Assembly: GCA_001566295.1 (NCBI GenBank)
Contig: KQ964281.1
Span: forward strand, 38,715 to 102,714
Length of the DNA: 64,000 nucleotides
Direction: 5' to 3'
From: Microdochium bolleyi
Lineage: Eukaryota; Ascomycota; Sordariomycetes; Xylariales; Microdochiaceae
The notes below the pieces were generated by a model. That model made no database searches and was not told where the DNA came from. It saw only the letters and a list, made by a program, of their open reading frames with translations. Shown piece by piece: positions 1 through 11,396 of the stretch (position 1 is the stretch's first letter; every line of letters starts with the position of its first letter). A program made the position numbers and the translations under genes.

Positions 1-868
1 CAAGTGACATAAGTTAATCTCAGATGAAGTCTATCTTTGTGGCACTCTACATCAATTTATCACGAGATGGGGTTATCGGACGTCCCAATCATCATTGACT
101 TCAAGTTCAGGCCAAACTGCAAACTGTATGCCGTTGCTTAGATATGCTGTCTCGACGTTAGCAAGGTATGTTCATGCACTGCCAGTAAATCCTCGCGGTC
201 TTTCTCTCCAGCATCAAGCTCGCTACCACAAGCGGTGACCACCAGTCTTCTTATTCTACAACATCTCTGCTGAAGCCGATGAATCCTTGTTTTCGCTCAT
301 GTACTTCTAGACGTGACCGAGAGGGACTTGGCCTGGGTGGATAACGCGCAGTCCGAGATCTGGTGAGAGAGCTCCTACAAGCAACCCCCGTGCGCTGCGC
401 TGCCATAACGGCAGAAACTGCTCCAGCTCAACACCGCACATCTACTCTGGTCGATACACATTGTTGGACGTGGTTGCTCACTGCATGGCACTGCATGTCC
501 ACGTTCCCATGGTGAGCCATCGGATGCCCATCCGAGTCGGCTTGGCACCGGGTGTATCCGGTTCCGCCTTTCCCCCGGCTCCATTCCTCCTTGCAGTGGA
601 GTGAGGGGAAGCTCGATGACCCCTCACGTCGCTATGCCGTTAATAGCCCTTTGAAGGTGAGGAAGGCTCCTGTATGAGCGCTATGCTCCTGTTAAGCTTG
701 CTATCTCCGACGCCGGGCCTGTGGTGTTGATCCAGTCTCGGTTTTCCTCAGTCCAGAGCTGTTGTCATAGCTGCAAGTTCCTGGACGGGATGTTTTGACT
801 TGCCAGACCAGCATCGCGACCGATAATCAAGCTGCGCCAGGAGGCCAGGCAGATTTTGCAGCAACACA
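1..868. other. left-edge intergenic region
   Basis: No coding segment is supported. Short open frames on both strands lack the GC-rich third positions and family motifs seen in the neighbouring genes. The right part must hold the promoter of the reductase gene that starts at 869. Confidence 0.6.
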
Positions 869-1892
869 ATGGCGGCGCCTGGGACATCGACGCTCTGCAT
901 CTTGGGTACTGGTAAGCGTACAATTCTACTTGTCCACACAATACAATGCAACACAAACGCGGGGGCGTCGTGTTGTTTCTGACACCTGGGAAACAGGAAA
1001 TCTCGGCCTCGCAATCCTCAAATCCGTCATAAGCCCACGCACCGTCAGCCCGAGCACAGGATCAGCACTCCCCTTTGAGCAGTACATCGCCTGTGTCCGC
1101 ACCTCTGCGGGTGAGCAGCGCGTCCGTGCGGCGCTCGGTGACAACACCAATGTGACCATCTCTCGTGGCGATAACGTCGCGGCCGTTCATGCCTCGCAAG
1201 TCGTCGTACTGGGTGTTGACCCGGCCGACGTTGAGGCGGTTCTATCGCAGCCGGGTCTGGCGGATGCGCTGGCAGGTAAACTCGTCATCAGCGTGGCTGC
1301 GGGCTGGACGAGGTCTGGGCTGGAGTATTGCATCCGCACCAAGCAGAAAAACCACTTCCCTGGCGGCAGCGCGGGCACAGCTCATGTCATCCGCATCCTA
1401 CCGAACATCGCCGCCCTGGTCGGCGAGTCCATCACCGCCGTCGAAGAGCCCGCGACCACCACTCCCGCATCGCATCTCGAACTCACGCAGTCCATCTTCT
1501 CGCGGATCGGCAAGACGACGCTCATTCCCGAGAAGCTCATGCCCGCCGTCACCGCGGTCAGTGGATCCACCCCGGCATTCTTCAGCATCATCTGCGACGC
1601 ACTGATCGACGCTGCCGTTGCTGTCGGCGTGCCGCGCGGCATGGCGCGGGAGATGGTGGTACAGAGCATGAAAGGGAGCGCGAAGATGATGTCAAACCCT
1701 GAGGATGGAGGAGGAGGACTGTCGCCGGCGGAGCTACGGGATCAGGGTACGAGTCCGGAAGGGTGCACGATCGCGGGGGTCATGGTGATCGAGGAGGCCG
1801 GTGTCAGAGGGCATGTTGGAAAGGCGCTTAGGGAGGCGGTCACTGTAGCGAGGATGATGGGGAGGGTTGAGCATGTCAATGACACCAGGTAA
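869..1892 (+). CDS. pyrroline-5-carboxylate reductase, two exons
   Basis: Exons 869..911 and 997..1892 give 312 aa. The product reduces delta-1-pyrroline-5-carboxylate to L-proline with NAD(P)H, the last step of proline synthesis, in the cytosol. The first exon encodes LCILGTG; splicing (GTAAGC at 912, acceptor AAACAG ending at 996) continues it as NLGLAIL and completes the Rossmann glycine-rich fingerprint. An open frame also runs through the intron from 795, but a start there would break this motif, so the ATG at 869 is preferred. The C-terminal half carries the dimerisation-domain signature: AVSGSTPAFFS, then MKGSAKMM, then the TSPEGCTIAG stretch where the family binds substrate. Length matches the family. 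Whether it is the main proline enzyme or a paralogue cannot be told from one locus. Confidence 0.93.
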
Positions 1893-2263
1893 CGATGAAG
1901 GAGAGAGGGGGGCCTTTGAAGGCAGTTAATACGCCAGATAAGTTGATATGAATCAATCGAAAGGGGAATGAAGAAAGACAGAAAGAGCTGCTTCGTGGTC
2001 CCCGGCCTAAACTGTTTACTAAAACTTGCCTGCCTTCTCCCGGGGTTTTCCCATCAACCGGGACGCAGACCTACAACAGGTTTCCTTGAGGAAGCTCAAG
2101 ACGCAATCAGCAGCAATTTAGGAAACCTAGCCTTCCTAAACCGCTTGTATCAATTGAGATTACATTACTACACTGTGTAGATAAACATTCTAAGCTTGCT
2201 GGTTCGTAGTCTATCACGTCTAAACATTATCATTGCAAACTCTAGTCCCCTCCCTCCGATCGA
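1893..2263. other. convergent 3' intergenic region
   Basis: This 371-bp gap lies between the stop codons of two convergent genes. It should hold both 3' UTRs and polyadenylation signals. No gene is visible. Confidence 0.6.
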
Positions 2264-4326
2264 CTACAACCCCCTCGTACTCCATTGCCGTAGCTTATGC
2301 CCATAGCACCATAGCAATATCGGACATGGCACTCCCAGCCCGATCGTCATGAACCCCAGCATGCTATTCCCCCACCCCAGCCCGAGGACTTTATACATCT
2401 GCGGGGCGAACAAGGGGAAACTGAAGCCGCACATGGTCCTCAGGAAGGCGCCCACGGCGGATGCGCTCGCGGCGTGCGATGCGCCGTATGCGTCAGTGAT
2501 GTACGCCTGCGAGCTCTGGAACGCGATGATGAGGCCGCAGCAGAAGACAGCGCCGCCGAGGTCCGGCACGATCCAGTGCAGCTGGTGCTGCGCGGCCCAG
2601 CCGAACCAGAAGAGGCCTACGGGCGCGATGATGCCGCCGATGAGCATGGGCGGGGCGCGCCACTCGGGGAGGCCGTCGGCGGAGTTTGTCGCGGTCTTGA
2701 GGCGGGCGTAGAGCTGTGTTGTTGCGGATCGCGGGTTAGTGTATGTCGTTTGTGTGACTTGGGCCATGTTGAAGATCGACAAGGAAAGGAAGAGGGCAGA
2801 TATGCTAAGGAGAGACGTACCCCGTCCATCAGGGGGTGGCTGAGCTGCAGACCGACCAGGAAGCCGATGCACAGGGCGATGTAGTGCAAGCTACCTGTGG
2901 CAGCGTCGAGGTGATATATCTCAGTCCATATCCAGTCATACGTCGAGAGGCTGTGGGCATGTTTTCGTTAGTCATAGTAGACGTCGAAAGCTGAGGCACA
3001 CGGGGGCGAACGAGGACTTACACAAGATACATGACGCCATATAAAAAGGCCCGATACAGCGACGGCGCCTGCACAGCGGGATGTGTGAACAACATGATGA
3101 ACGGAAGGATCAAGCGGCGCCGCAGGATTGCGCCGAACGACTTCTCGGGCGTGTCGTATTCGGTGCGGATGTCCGGGTTGCCGGTCTTCTTCCGGAGCGC
3201 CTTTGCCTTCTTCGCGAGGATGGCAGGGGCGTAGGTCTCTTTGAGGAAGACGAGTGCTGCGAGCTGGACGAAAACGTCAAAGATGGACGTGACCCAGAAG
3301 ATCCTGCTCGGGTGATTGTGTCAGTGGGAGACTGGCTGGATAGATGTCAACATGGGAGAGAGCTTGCGTACCACCGCCATGATGTTGACCGTGACACATA
3401 GGCACCCACGATGGGCGCAACGCAGGGCCCGATGAAGGTCAGCATGCCGTAGACGGACTGTCCGAGACCGCGCTCTTCCTTGCGCCAGACGTCTGCGAGT
3501 ACGCCATTGCACAGCTAGCTTATGTGTCAGCATAGATTCAAGCGCCCTTTGGAGTCACAACCAATTTTTCCAATGGAACTCACAGCCTGTGGCGCACTAC
3601 CCCCTATCCCGCTCAAGAACCGAAACACCAGCAGCTGGTCCCTCGTCTGCGCGAATCCGCACGCGGTGTTGAACACGAGATACACGAGGTTCGCGTACTG
3701 CAGCACGTGGACGCGCCCGAAGATTTCGGACAGCGGCGCCAGCACGAAGGGCCCCTGCGCATAGCCGAGCATGAAGATCGTCATGAAGAGCACGCGCGTG
3801 AAGGACTCGCTCGCGGGGACGTCCAGATCGGCGACGATCTGGGACAGGGCGGGCGTGATCATGGTCGACGAGAAGGGCGAGATGAAGGTGAAGCACGAGA
3901 CGAGGATTGTGGCGGCCCATTTGCGGCGGCGGGACCAGTTGAGCGGGTGCTGGGGGTCTGAGGGGCCATTCCATGATATCTGAAGGGGTTGACAGGGATG
4001 TGTCAGTCTTGTGCTATATCATGGGTGTCATGGGAGGGGATGTGGAAGTCATCAGCTGGGGACTGGAACAAACATACTATGTGTTCATCACCGCCATTCC
4101 CTCCAATGTAGGACGTGGTGTGCGAGTCGCCGGTGAGGGGATCCTCGGAGTCGTAGCTGTAACGAACTTTGTACAGCGACTCAATGTCGAACGCAGCCTC
4201 GAAGGACGCTCTCTCTTCGAAGTCGAAAGAGGGCAGGCGGCATGAAGAGTATGATAAGCACGGCTGCGAGTGCCGCCGCTGTTTCTTGAAGGCTTGGGAT
4301 AGAGAAAGAGGTTTTGTGATGGCCAT
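2264..4326 (-). CDS. MFS drug/polyamine-type exporter (DHA1), six exons
   Basis: Reading down the minus strand, exons are 4326..4078, 3979..3584, 3514..3372, 3303..3022, 2950..2821 and 2713..2264, giving 549 aa. All five introns are GT-AG and join in phase. A hydrophilic N-terminus leads to the typical DPQHPLNWSRRRKWA entry motif before TM1. Next come LAPLSEIFGR (loop 2-3 motif), GLGQSVYGMLTFIGPCVAP (antiporter motif region) and the STSWRW-IFWVTSIFD stretch that is rejoined exactly across an intron. Twelve membrane segments are expected. The family expels drugs, polyamines or toxins by proton antiport at the plasma membrane; the substrate here cannot be read. An in-frame upstream ATG at 4428 would add 34 residues, so the start is the least certain point. 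Confidence 0.9.
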
Positions 4327-5942
4327 TGAAGCGAGTGTGGCTGGAGAAAACGAATGTCTGTGGTGCTTTCCGAGTCCTTTCTCCCAGATCCGAAGCTTGC
4401 CGCCCTGTGCTGTATTCATATCTTGCATCTCGTGAATATTGTGTCTTGCAAGGATGGGCAGTGGTTCTGATTGCTGAAGGGCAGTGAGGCTGTGTGGCCG
4501 CCGTCCTACTGCAGTATTGTGGCACCGTCGGCGACTACACGAGTTTTCACAGAATACCAAGGGCGGCTCAGACACACTGCGCCCTGCCTCCAAGCAGACG
4601 GACTGGACCGGCACACCCCCGATCTCGCCTCCAGAATGCTCTCGGGGCGAGCAGGGCTCAGAGAGCTCAAGTGAACAGCAAGTCCCGCCAAGCAAGAGTA
4701 GCTCGGGACAACACTCGCCCCCGACAGGCCCGACGGGGCTATGGCCTGGAGAGAGAGCAGCTCAGATATCCGGGTCATCATGCTGGCGAGGCTCGATTGC
4801 ATCAGAGGCGTTCCCTGCTAGCCTTTCGTAACTTTCCGGGTCTTTCCAAGCCTGGCTGTGCAAGAAATCAGACCACTTAGCCGCCATTGACGTGTCTTGT
4901 TGTCGGCGAGTGTTTCCTTGGGGGCCAAGCGTTGGCGAAACATTGGCATACGCGGCCAATCTTGCAAGTGGCAACTCTGATTGGCTGCGGGACTACGTTG
5001 CCCAACTTTATTGAGACTGCGCCATCGGACAAGACCTATAGCTGCAGGTCACTAGTCTAAGCTGCAAGACCCGACTGCTTGCCTTGCACGGAGCCAAGAA
5101 CGGACAGCCAAGGCCAAGACGAGATGCTCAGCTGTGTCGAGATGGCTGTGCAAAGCCGCAGGAACTGGGTAAGGATCGTCGCGGTACTTCAGAGATGCAC
5201 GCGACTCGGGACAGTCGGCCACCGCACCTTGCCAACTCACGCAGCACTTACCCTGCCTCCAATCTCAGACTTTTGCCTTTGCAGTCTCGCAGACCTAAAG
5301 ACTTGGTATCTTGGCCTTCACCCGGATGATGCTATTTTCGTGGCAAATTCTGACAGAGTGTCCGGCCCATCCAGCGGTCGCGTGCCTCGATGCCTCAACC
5401 AGTCTGGAGCCACGCACTAGCGGGTGCCTGAGCGGCCTTCACAGCCCCTGATTTACGAGATCGCCCCTGGTGGAATGCTTGACTTATGTTTGGTGCTTGT
5501 CTTTGATGATCCGCCTTGGTCTGCCCTGTGTACAGCGTGCTAGTGTCTCGAAATCCCGGCCGTCTCGCACAATGCCACGGCGGGCGAAGCTGTGCTGTCC
5601 GATCTCAAAATAGAACAGGGCATGGCGGCAATGAGATGAAGATGTTTTTGCCGGCAGACGCTCAGCACTGCCTCGCAGTATGGACGAAACACCAGGCTTT
5701 TGAAGAGACTATGCTTCCAATGTCATGTCGAGATCGTCTATATGAAGAAGGCATGAGACGTCACAGTCGAGACTCTGAATCACCATCAAAGCATCACCTC
5801 ACATTCGCTAGATACATCACCACCAAAAACCTTAAACACTCGCTCCTACACACTACCTACCACAAAATCTCTCGCTACCTTTCTGCACTCTTCTCACCAT
5901 CGCTTTTGTCAAACTTTCCCATACTGTAGTCAGAGGACGACA
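4327..5942. other. intergenic region between divergent genes
   Basis: It holds the promoters of the MFS gene (-) and the glycerate kinase gene (+). A 41-codon frame near 4762..4890 (-) starting MAAKWSDFLHSQ looks protein-like but has no partner exon. The last 100 bp before 5943 are pyrimidine-rich, as is usual for a fungal 5' UTR. Confidence 0.5.
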
Positions 5943-7680
5943 ATGTCTGCCGCAACCATGACGTCCACCACCATGAAGACACCAGATACCATCCGCTTGC
6001 GCGCCTCGGACGTCCCCTTGGCCCCCATCGACGGCGAGCCGCTCGCCCTCGCCCTCTCCCTCGCACCTGTGTTCTCCTCCACCACCTCCACCAGCACGGC
6101 AGCAGCAACAGCAGCAGCAGCAGCAGCAGTCACCGCACCACACTCGGGTAAGAGAAGCCCCAGCCCGTCCTCCCCGGCATCAAAGCTCCGCATCCTCGTC
6201 GCTCCATCGGGCTTCAAGGAGAGTCTCGGTCCCGACGAGGTCGCGGACTGCATCGAGGCCGGGATCCGGCGCGTGCTGCCGGATCCGAGCGTCGTCGATG
6301 TGCGCAAGGTGCCCCTGCACGACGGCGGGGAGGGCTTCTGTCGCGCTCTCGTGGCGGCAATGTTCAATGCCAAAAACAGCAGTAATCAGCCGAGGGTCCT
6401 GACCGATGGGGTCCGGCATCTCAACGTGACCGGCCCTGTGGGCGAGACTGTGGCTTCTCACTACGGCATTGTGACGGGAGATGACGGTCGAAAGATTGGA
6501 ATCCTCGACATGGCTGCTGCCGCGGGCCTCTCGCTCGTGCCCCCGTCCTGCCGTGACCCAACTGTCACCACGACATACGGTGTGGGCCAGCTCGTTGCGG
6601 CGGCACTGGACGAGGGGTGTGTCCGGATCATCATCGGATGCGGCGACTCGGGTACGTCTGACGGCGGCGCGGGAATGCTGCAGGCCCTTGGTGTGCGCCT
6701 CTTGGATGTTCGCGGCGAGGAGCTCCCGCAGGCTGCTGGCGGTGCAAGCTTATTAGGCTTGGCAGGTATCGACGATACTGAAATCCATCCACGACTCAGA
6801 GAGTCAGGTAAGCATCCTTGTTGTGACACGCCAAGCTTCAATACACGGAGTGGCGATCATGAAGCTAACTTTGAAACCCACGACAGCCCCAGAAAGAGTC
6901 GAGATCGAGGCAGTCTGCAACATCAAGAACATCCTCTGCGGCGACCGCGGCGTCGCCCGTGTCTACGGACCCCAGAAGGGCGCCACGCCAGCCCAAGTCG
7001 AGCTCCTGTCCACCGCCCTCGACACTTACGCCGCGTGCGCCGGCAGGTTGTCCCCTGAACACCACAACATCGGCAGACAGCCTGGAGCTGGCGCATCAGG
7101 CGGTCTCGGCGCGGGCATCCTGCTCCTCGGCGGGAAGCTCCGGCCCAGAGAGGAGGCAATCGACGAGTACTTTGGTGTGAGCAAGCTCCTTGCGTCCTCC
7201 TCCTCGCGGTCGTCGTCGTCGGCGTCGGCGTCGTCTCCGAAATGGGACCTCGTCGTCACCGCGGAGGGGTGTCTGGACTCGCAATCCGCGCAGGGCAAGC
7301 TGACGGTCGAGATCGCGCGGCGGGCCCGCGCGCACGGGGCCGCGGTCGTCGCGCTGGCGGGCACCATCGGCCCCGGTGCGGACGGGGTATATGATGACGG
7401 CATCGCTGCGTTCACGAGCATCCTCGACGGGCCGCGGAGTCTGCCCGACGCGATCGCCAGCACGGCGAGTCTGCTGACGGGCGCGGCGGAGCGGGCGATG
7501 CGGATGATCCAGATGGGCATGGCGATGAAGGTTGTCGAGGGGCGGGAGCAGGCGGAGGATGTGGTAGAGGAGGATGGTTTGTCAGGGGATGTGAGGATGA
7601 TGAAGGCCTTCCAGGTTGGCAAGATCGTCAAGAACGTGTCATTGGGGGAGATGAAGCTCGCGAGATCGTGGACGAGCTGA
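5943..7680 (+). CDS. glycerate kinase (GarK/GlxK-type), two exons
   Basis: Exons 5943..6807 and 6887..7680 (intron GTAAGC to GACAG, phase 1) encode 552 aa. The enzyme phosphorylates D-glycerate with ATP. Family signatures are clear: VAPSGFKESLGPDEVAD followed by HDGGEGF, KIGILDMAAAAGL, GCGDSGTSDGGAGM, then in exon 2 CNIKNILCGDRG, GPQKGATPAQ, PGAGASGGLGAG and VTAEGCLDSQSAQGK. This architecture is the bacterial type I kinase family (PF02595). It is longer than the roughly 380 aa of bacterial members. The extra length is an N-terminal Ala/Thr/Ser-rich extension of about 80 residues (CAG repeats at 6098..6129), a Ser-rich insert near 7195..7240, and a C-terminal tail of about 40 residues. Several ATGs cluster at 5943, 5958 and 5973, so the exact start is not certain. 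Confidence 0.92.
6098..6129 (+). repeat. CAG trinucleotide repeat inside the glycerate kinase gene
   Basis: An interrupted run of CAG/CAA units encodes an alanine-rich stretch in the N-terminal extension, read as GCA. It lies before the first conserved kinase motif, so length change should not disturb the catalytic core. Confidence 0.85.
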
Positions 7681-10033
7681 AACAAAAATGGAACAAGCCG
7701 TGTGCTTGTCATATGTGCCTGTACACTCATGATCTTTCTATTCAAGGGATTTCGTCGTGACTCAAGACCATTAGGAATTGGGACTGTGTTTAACCACCAC
7801 ACGGTGCTGGCCTCCAAGTCGATACCATTGTCTGAACCAGACATCAAGCCAGCGCTGTGCTTTATTTTCGAGGGATCACAGGCGAATCGGCCCAAAGCAA
7901 TCACCCTTCGTGTGAATAATACAAGCATAAATACATGAGTTCGTGGAACCAGCCGAGGATTACAAATACTCTTTTAGAGGTTCTGTCAAATAATCTCGAA
8001 TAGAAGGACATCGAAGTGGGTGTCTCGACTCCCTTGTGAGGTGTGAAACTGCTGGCCTCGGTGGAGACGACCTCACCTTTGCTTGCGGGGTCTGGGTCGT
8101 ACCTTGTTGGTACCGTCCTTTTCTTCCTTGGCGAGAGTTTCCAGGTGGTGATTTCAGGTTTCCGTCTGTCTTCGTCCTCACGCACACCCTGCCTCGGTGG
8201 ACATGGACGTGTATTGGGAGGGCAATATCGACTATTTCCGCGGCGGTCGGGAGCACCCGGCCGACTGGGATGAGTTCAGGCAGCGAAAGAAAAGGGGAAG
8301 AGCTACGTAGAGGTGATTGTCTCGGAACCTCGCTATCGATTGGCGGAGTAGTGTATTGTTAACAGAAAGCCATTGATTTGGGGGTCGTCTACCAAGGTAG
8401 AAGGCGTTGGGCCCAACAATGGATACGAGCTGGCTCGTGTCGTGACACTGGATGCTACCAGGCACAGTCTTTAGGCAGAGCTAAACATCAGAACACTCTA
8501 AGCTGGTTTGTAGATACTAAGAGAATTTCTCCATGGATGCCACCAATGTCGCAACAGTCACCAGCAGACCATTTAGCCAAAAACAAGAAGAGTTCCAGAT
8601 CGAAGAGAACGTCCCAGACACAACCCGCCATCCCGGATCCGGGAAGCTGTCTCAGTCGCCTGTGTCTCGCAGGACAAAGCACTAGGGACTCCCCACAATC
8701 GCTCGTGTATTGAGTTCCCTAGCGTTGGCAATATCCCTGGTTATTGTGCCGCGCCTGAGACACATGGTCCATCGAGTCTAGAGCTCCGCAGCGACACGTG
8801 GTGGCTGGGCGTCAGCACGGGACGGCTCGCGTATGATCGAGGCGTTGGGGGTCCAACGGCAAAACCTACTTTCTGGCCACACCCGATCCGGATGCAGAAG
8901 GCGCTGTAGACTGTCCACCCACAAAATCGAGACCTCAAATAGGGTTAGGCCGAGTAAGGGGCTGTTTTGCATCTCCGTGCCACAAATAATGTTCACGTCG
9001 GTGGCTCTTGGTGTCTTGAAGCCATGTCTCGGGTATTTTCATGCTTGGGCACCGACGACCTTTCATGCAAATATTAACCAAAGATGGTTTTGACTACTTG
9101 AGTTGTGGCGTTGTGTGCTCCGAGTCACACAGCCGGCGGGACCAACAAGACGCTTCGAGATATAGGAGGCGTCTATGGCAGTGCTCCGAGTTGAGACCAA
9201 ACTGGGAAAGCGGACTGAAAACAATCTTTGAATGATTCGGAATGGCTGAAGTCGTAGCATCAGGGATCATGTAGACGAAGAGTGCCCCTGTAGTGAGCAT
9301 CAGTGAGCATCAGTGTAGGAAGCCTTGAATTAGCGAATAAGCGATGGCGAGCAAGAGAAATTTAATGGGTGATTGAGCCACAATCTGTGTGAAATCACTG
9401 TGAGCTCGCCTTGTCCCTCTCGCTGGCCGAATGGCTCCTCTGAGCCACTGAGGATGGCCCTATTGAAAAGGGAACTCTGCTGTGTATTGCCACCGCCGTA
9501 GCGGGCCTCGGAACAAGAATGTTCCTCACACGTGTCGTAATCCGTGATGAACCCAGTATTAAAGTGCTTCGGGTCCACAAAAGGCTTGGGACGGTGAGAC
9601 AAGGGAGTTACTGTCGACTTGAGACTTCCAAACCTGACGTCTTCTGAGATCATACATCAACACGGGTTCACCTATCTGGGGCTCTTAGATAAGACACAGC
9701 CAGGTTGGAAATTTGGATAGCTTTCCTTTCGATAGTGAGTGACTATGGTCAGGCGTTCAACATATATGAAGCCATCGATGCGAATGTGCGAGTGGGAAGG
9801 GAGCCTAGAAGAAACGCAGATCCGAAATGAGAGTTGGCGCCTGACAGACGGCGGAACTCAAATTGGGAGGATAACTCATGAGCAGGCAAAGGAAAAATGG
9901 GCAGACTCGTAAATCATGGATACAAGGGCAGTAGGAGAAGATGTCCGCCACCGCAGACCTTTGAGGTCAAACCAGGCGGGGAAGGCACCAGAAGTGGAAA
10001 CCTCGATCCGTGAGAAGCCGCATCTCGACTCAC
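7681..10033. other. 2.35-kb intergenic region
   Basis: No gene is supported. Two short frames are protein-like but isolated: 8203..8310 (+, 35 aa, beginning MDVYWEGNIDYFRGG) and 8533..8685 (+, 50 aa, beginning MDATNVATVTSRPFS). Neither has a clear splice partner or a recognisable domain. They could be exons of a non-conserved gene, remnants of one, or chance. Confidence 0.45.
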
Positions 10034-11263
10034 TCAGACACTCTGCTCCACATACGAGCTCACCGCATCGCCTCTGAGCATGTACTGGCTGGCAGCTTTC
10101 TTTGCATGGTGGAGATCGTCGTTGGTCTGATTGCCAGACACGCCTTCGCTCGCACGGGCAGCCTGGGCGCTAGAGTCGCCGTCCCAGGCATCGTTCTCCC
10201 GCCCTGTCTCTGTGATGGAGTGATGAAAGCCAATTTTCTCATTTTGGGTGGCAGCAGCACCGACAAGAGTCGGCCGGTGCGCCTCGGCCACGGCCTGCCC
10301 GCTCGCAAAATTGCGCACTGCATCAGCCCACTTCTTCCGCAGCTCCGCGACCTCGTCGTTGGGAGCAATGCCCTGCTTCTTCTGCCCCTGCGGGCCAAAC
10401 TTGACGCGGGCCATGATGACCTGGTCTCTGCCAGGCATGTTCTCAATGTCGAGGTGTTCAGAAGCCACCCCGAGGAGTCCACCGCGTAGGACGGCCTTTA
10501 CGATGTCGCCCAGCTGCCCCTTGACCAGGTCCAAGCCAAGTTCGATGGGCCAGAAGGCTTGGCCAACATAGCCCGTGACCTCACCAGCGGCGACATTGGC
10601 TCCGGGCACCAGAGAGGCCGCTCTGAAGCCGAAGCCGAAGAAGCTGGCGATGCTCTTGGCGGCGCTCAGGCAAGTGTCCTTGACGTTGTTCCAAACGTCT
10701 GTGATCTTGTTCCAGATCCCCTGCAAAAAGTCCTTGATCGAGTCGAACACGGAGCCGAGGAAACCAGAAATGGCGTTGATGGCGTTGTTGACGAAGCCCA
10801 TGCCGCCGCTGTAGACGTTGGCCGCGCCGTTCTGCTGCTGGGGAGGAAGCGTATTGATGTAGTCGACGGCCTTGTCGCCTGCGGCGTCAATCATGTCGCT
10901 GAAGTTCTTCTTGGCCTCATCGTTCGCAGCCTTGATCTTGGCGCGCCAGTCATTCGGGTCGGGATTGGTACCCTTCAAAGCCTCTACCTTGTCCTTGCAC
11001 TGGCCGGCAGCAGTCTGGGCATCCTGGACCGTGCCGGTCTGCAAGCCGCCGAGCTGGGTCTTGACGGTGTCAGGGACCGAGGTGTCAGGACTCAGGAGGG
11101 TGGCCGCGAAATGCGCCGTCTGAAATGCACGCAGCTCGTCGGTGTTGCCACTCTTGACGGCGAGTGAGGCTAGTGCAGTATGAGTTCGAAGGTTCTGCTC
11201 CCACATGGGCCGGGTGGTTGGCGCGGCAGCAGTGGTACTGGTGGTAGACATGGCAGAAGGCAT
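10034..11263 (-). CDS. orphan protein with central amphipathic helices, single exon
   Basis: One uninterrupted frame of 409 aa, starting at the ATG at 11263 (a second ATG at 11251 would give 405 aa). I recognise no family. There is no signal peptide. Residues about 120-170 are acidic and helical. A central stretch (about residues 140-230) runs SGFLGSVFDSIKDFLQGIWN and then ITDVWNNVKD and IASFFGFGFRAA. It is a string of amphipathic helices with regularly spaced aromatic residues, of the kind seen in membrane-binding or pore-like regions. The C-terminal third is hydrophilic. In-frame codons upstream to 11440 include poorly conserved-looking residues and a TATAAA lies at 11391..11396, so the later start is favoured. 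It stands alone, with more than 1.9 kb without genes on both sides. Confidence 0.8.
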   Translation of the reverse strand: MPSAMSTTSTTAAAPTTRPMWEQNLRTHTALASLAVKSGNTDELRAFQTAHFAATLLSPDTSVPDTVKTQLGGLQTGTVQDAQTAAGQCKDKVEALKGTNPDPNDWRAKIKAANDEAKKNFSDMIDAAGDKAVDYINTLPPQQQNGAANVYSGGMGFVNNAINAISGFLGSVFDSIKDFLQGIWNKITDVWNNVKDTCLSAAKSIASFFGFGFRAASLVPGANVAAGEVTGYVGQAFWPIELGLDLVKGQLGDIVKAVLRGGLLGVASEHLDIENMPGRDQVIMARVKFGPQGQKKQGIAPNDEVAELRKKWADAVRNFASGQAVAEAHRPTLVGAAATQNEKIGFHHSITETGRENDAWDGDSSAQAARASEGVSGNQTNDDLHHAKKAASQYMLRGDAVSSYVEQSV

Positions 11264-11390
11264 TCTGAATCGAGGTTGAGAAGAGAATTCGAGTAGCGGG
11301 TGAGGTTTGAGGGTGGTTTTACTGTGATATCTCTTGAATGTTCTGAGATGGTTATTTTCTTTTCGGACTCTAACGCGGGCTCCAATAGGC

Positions 11391-11396
11391 TTTATA
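11391..11396 (-). promoter_or_regulatory. TATA-like box of the orphan gene
   Basis: TATAAA on the minus strand, about 128 bp upstream of the ATG at 11263, a usual distance for fungal core promoters. Confidence 0.4.

Noticed and set aside
4762..4890. 41-codon minus-strand frame beginning MAAKWSDFLHSQ
   Set aside because: Plausible peptide but single, short and without neighbouring exons; chance cannot be excluded.
8203..8310. 35-codon frame beginning MDVYWEGNIDYFRGG
   Set aside because: Looks protein-like, but is isolated, has no splice partner I can defend and no known family.
8533..8685. 50-codon frame beginning MDATNVATVTSRPFS
   Set aside because: No codon bias, no partner exon, no domain.
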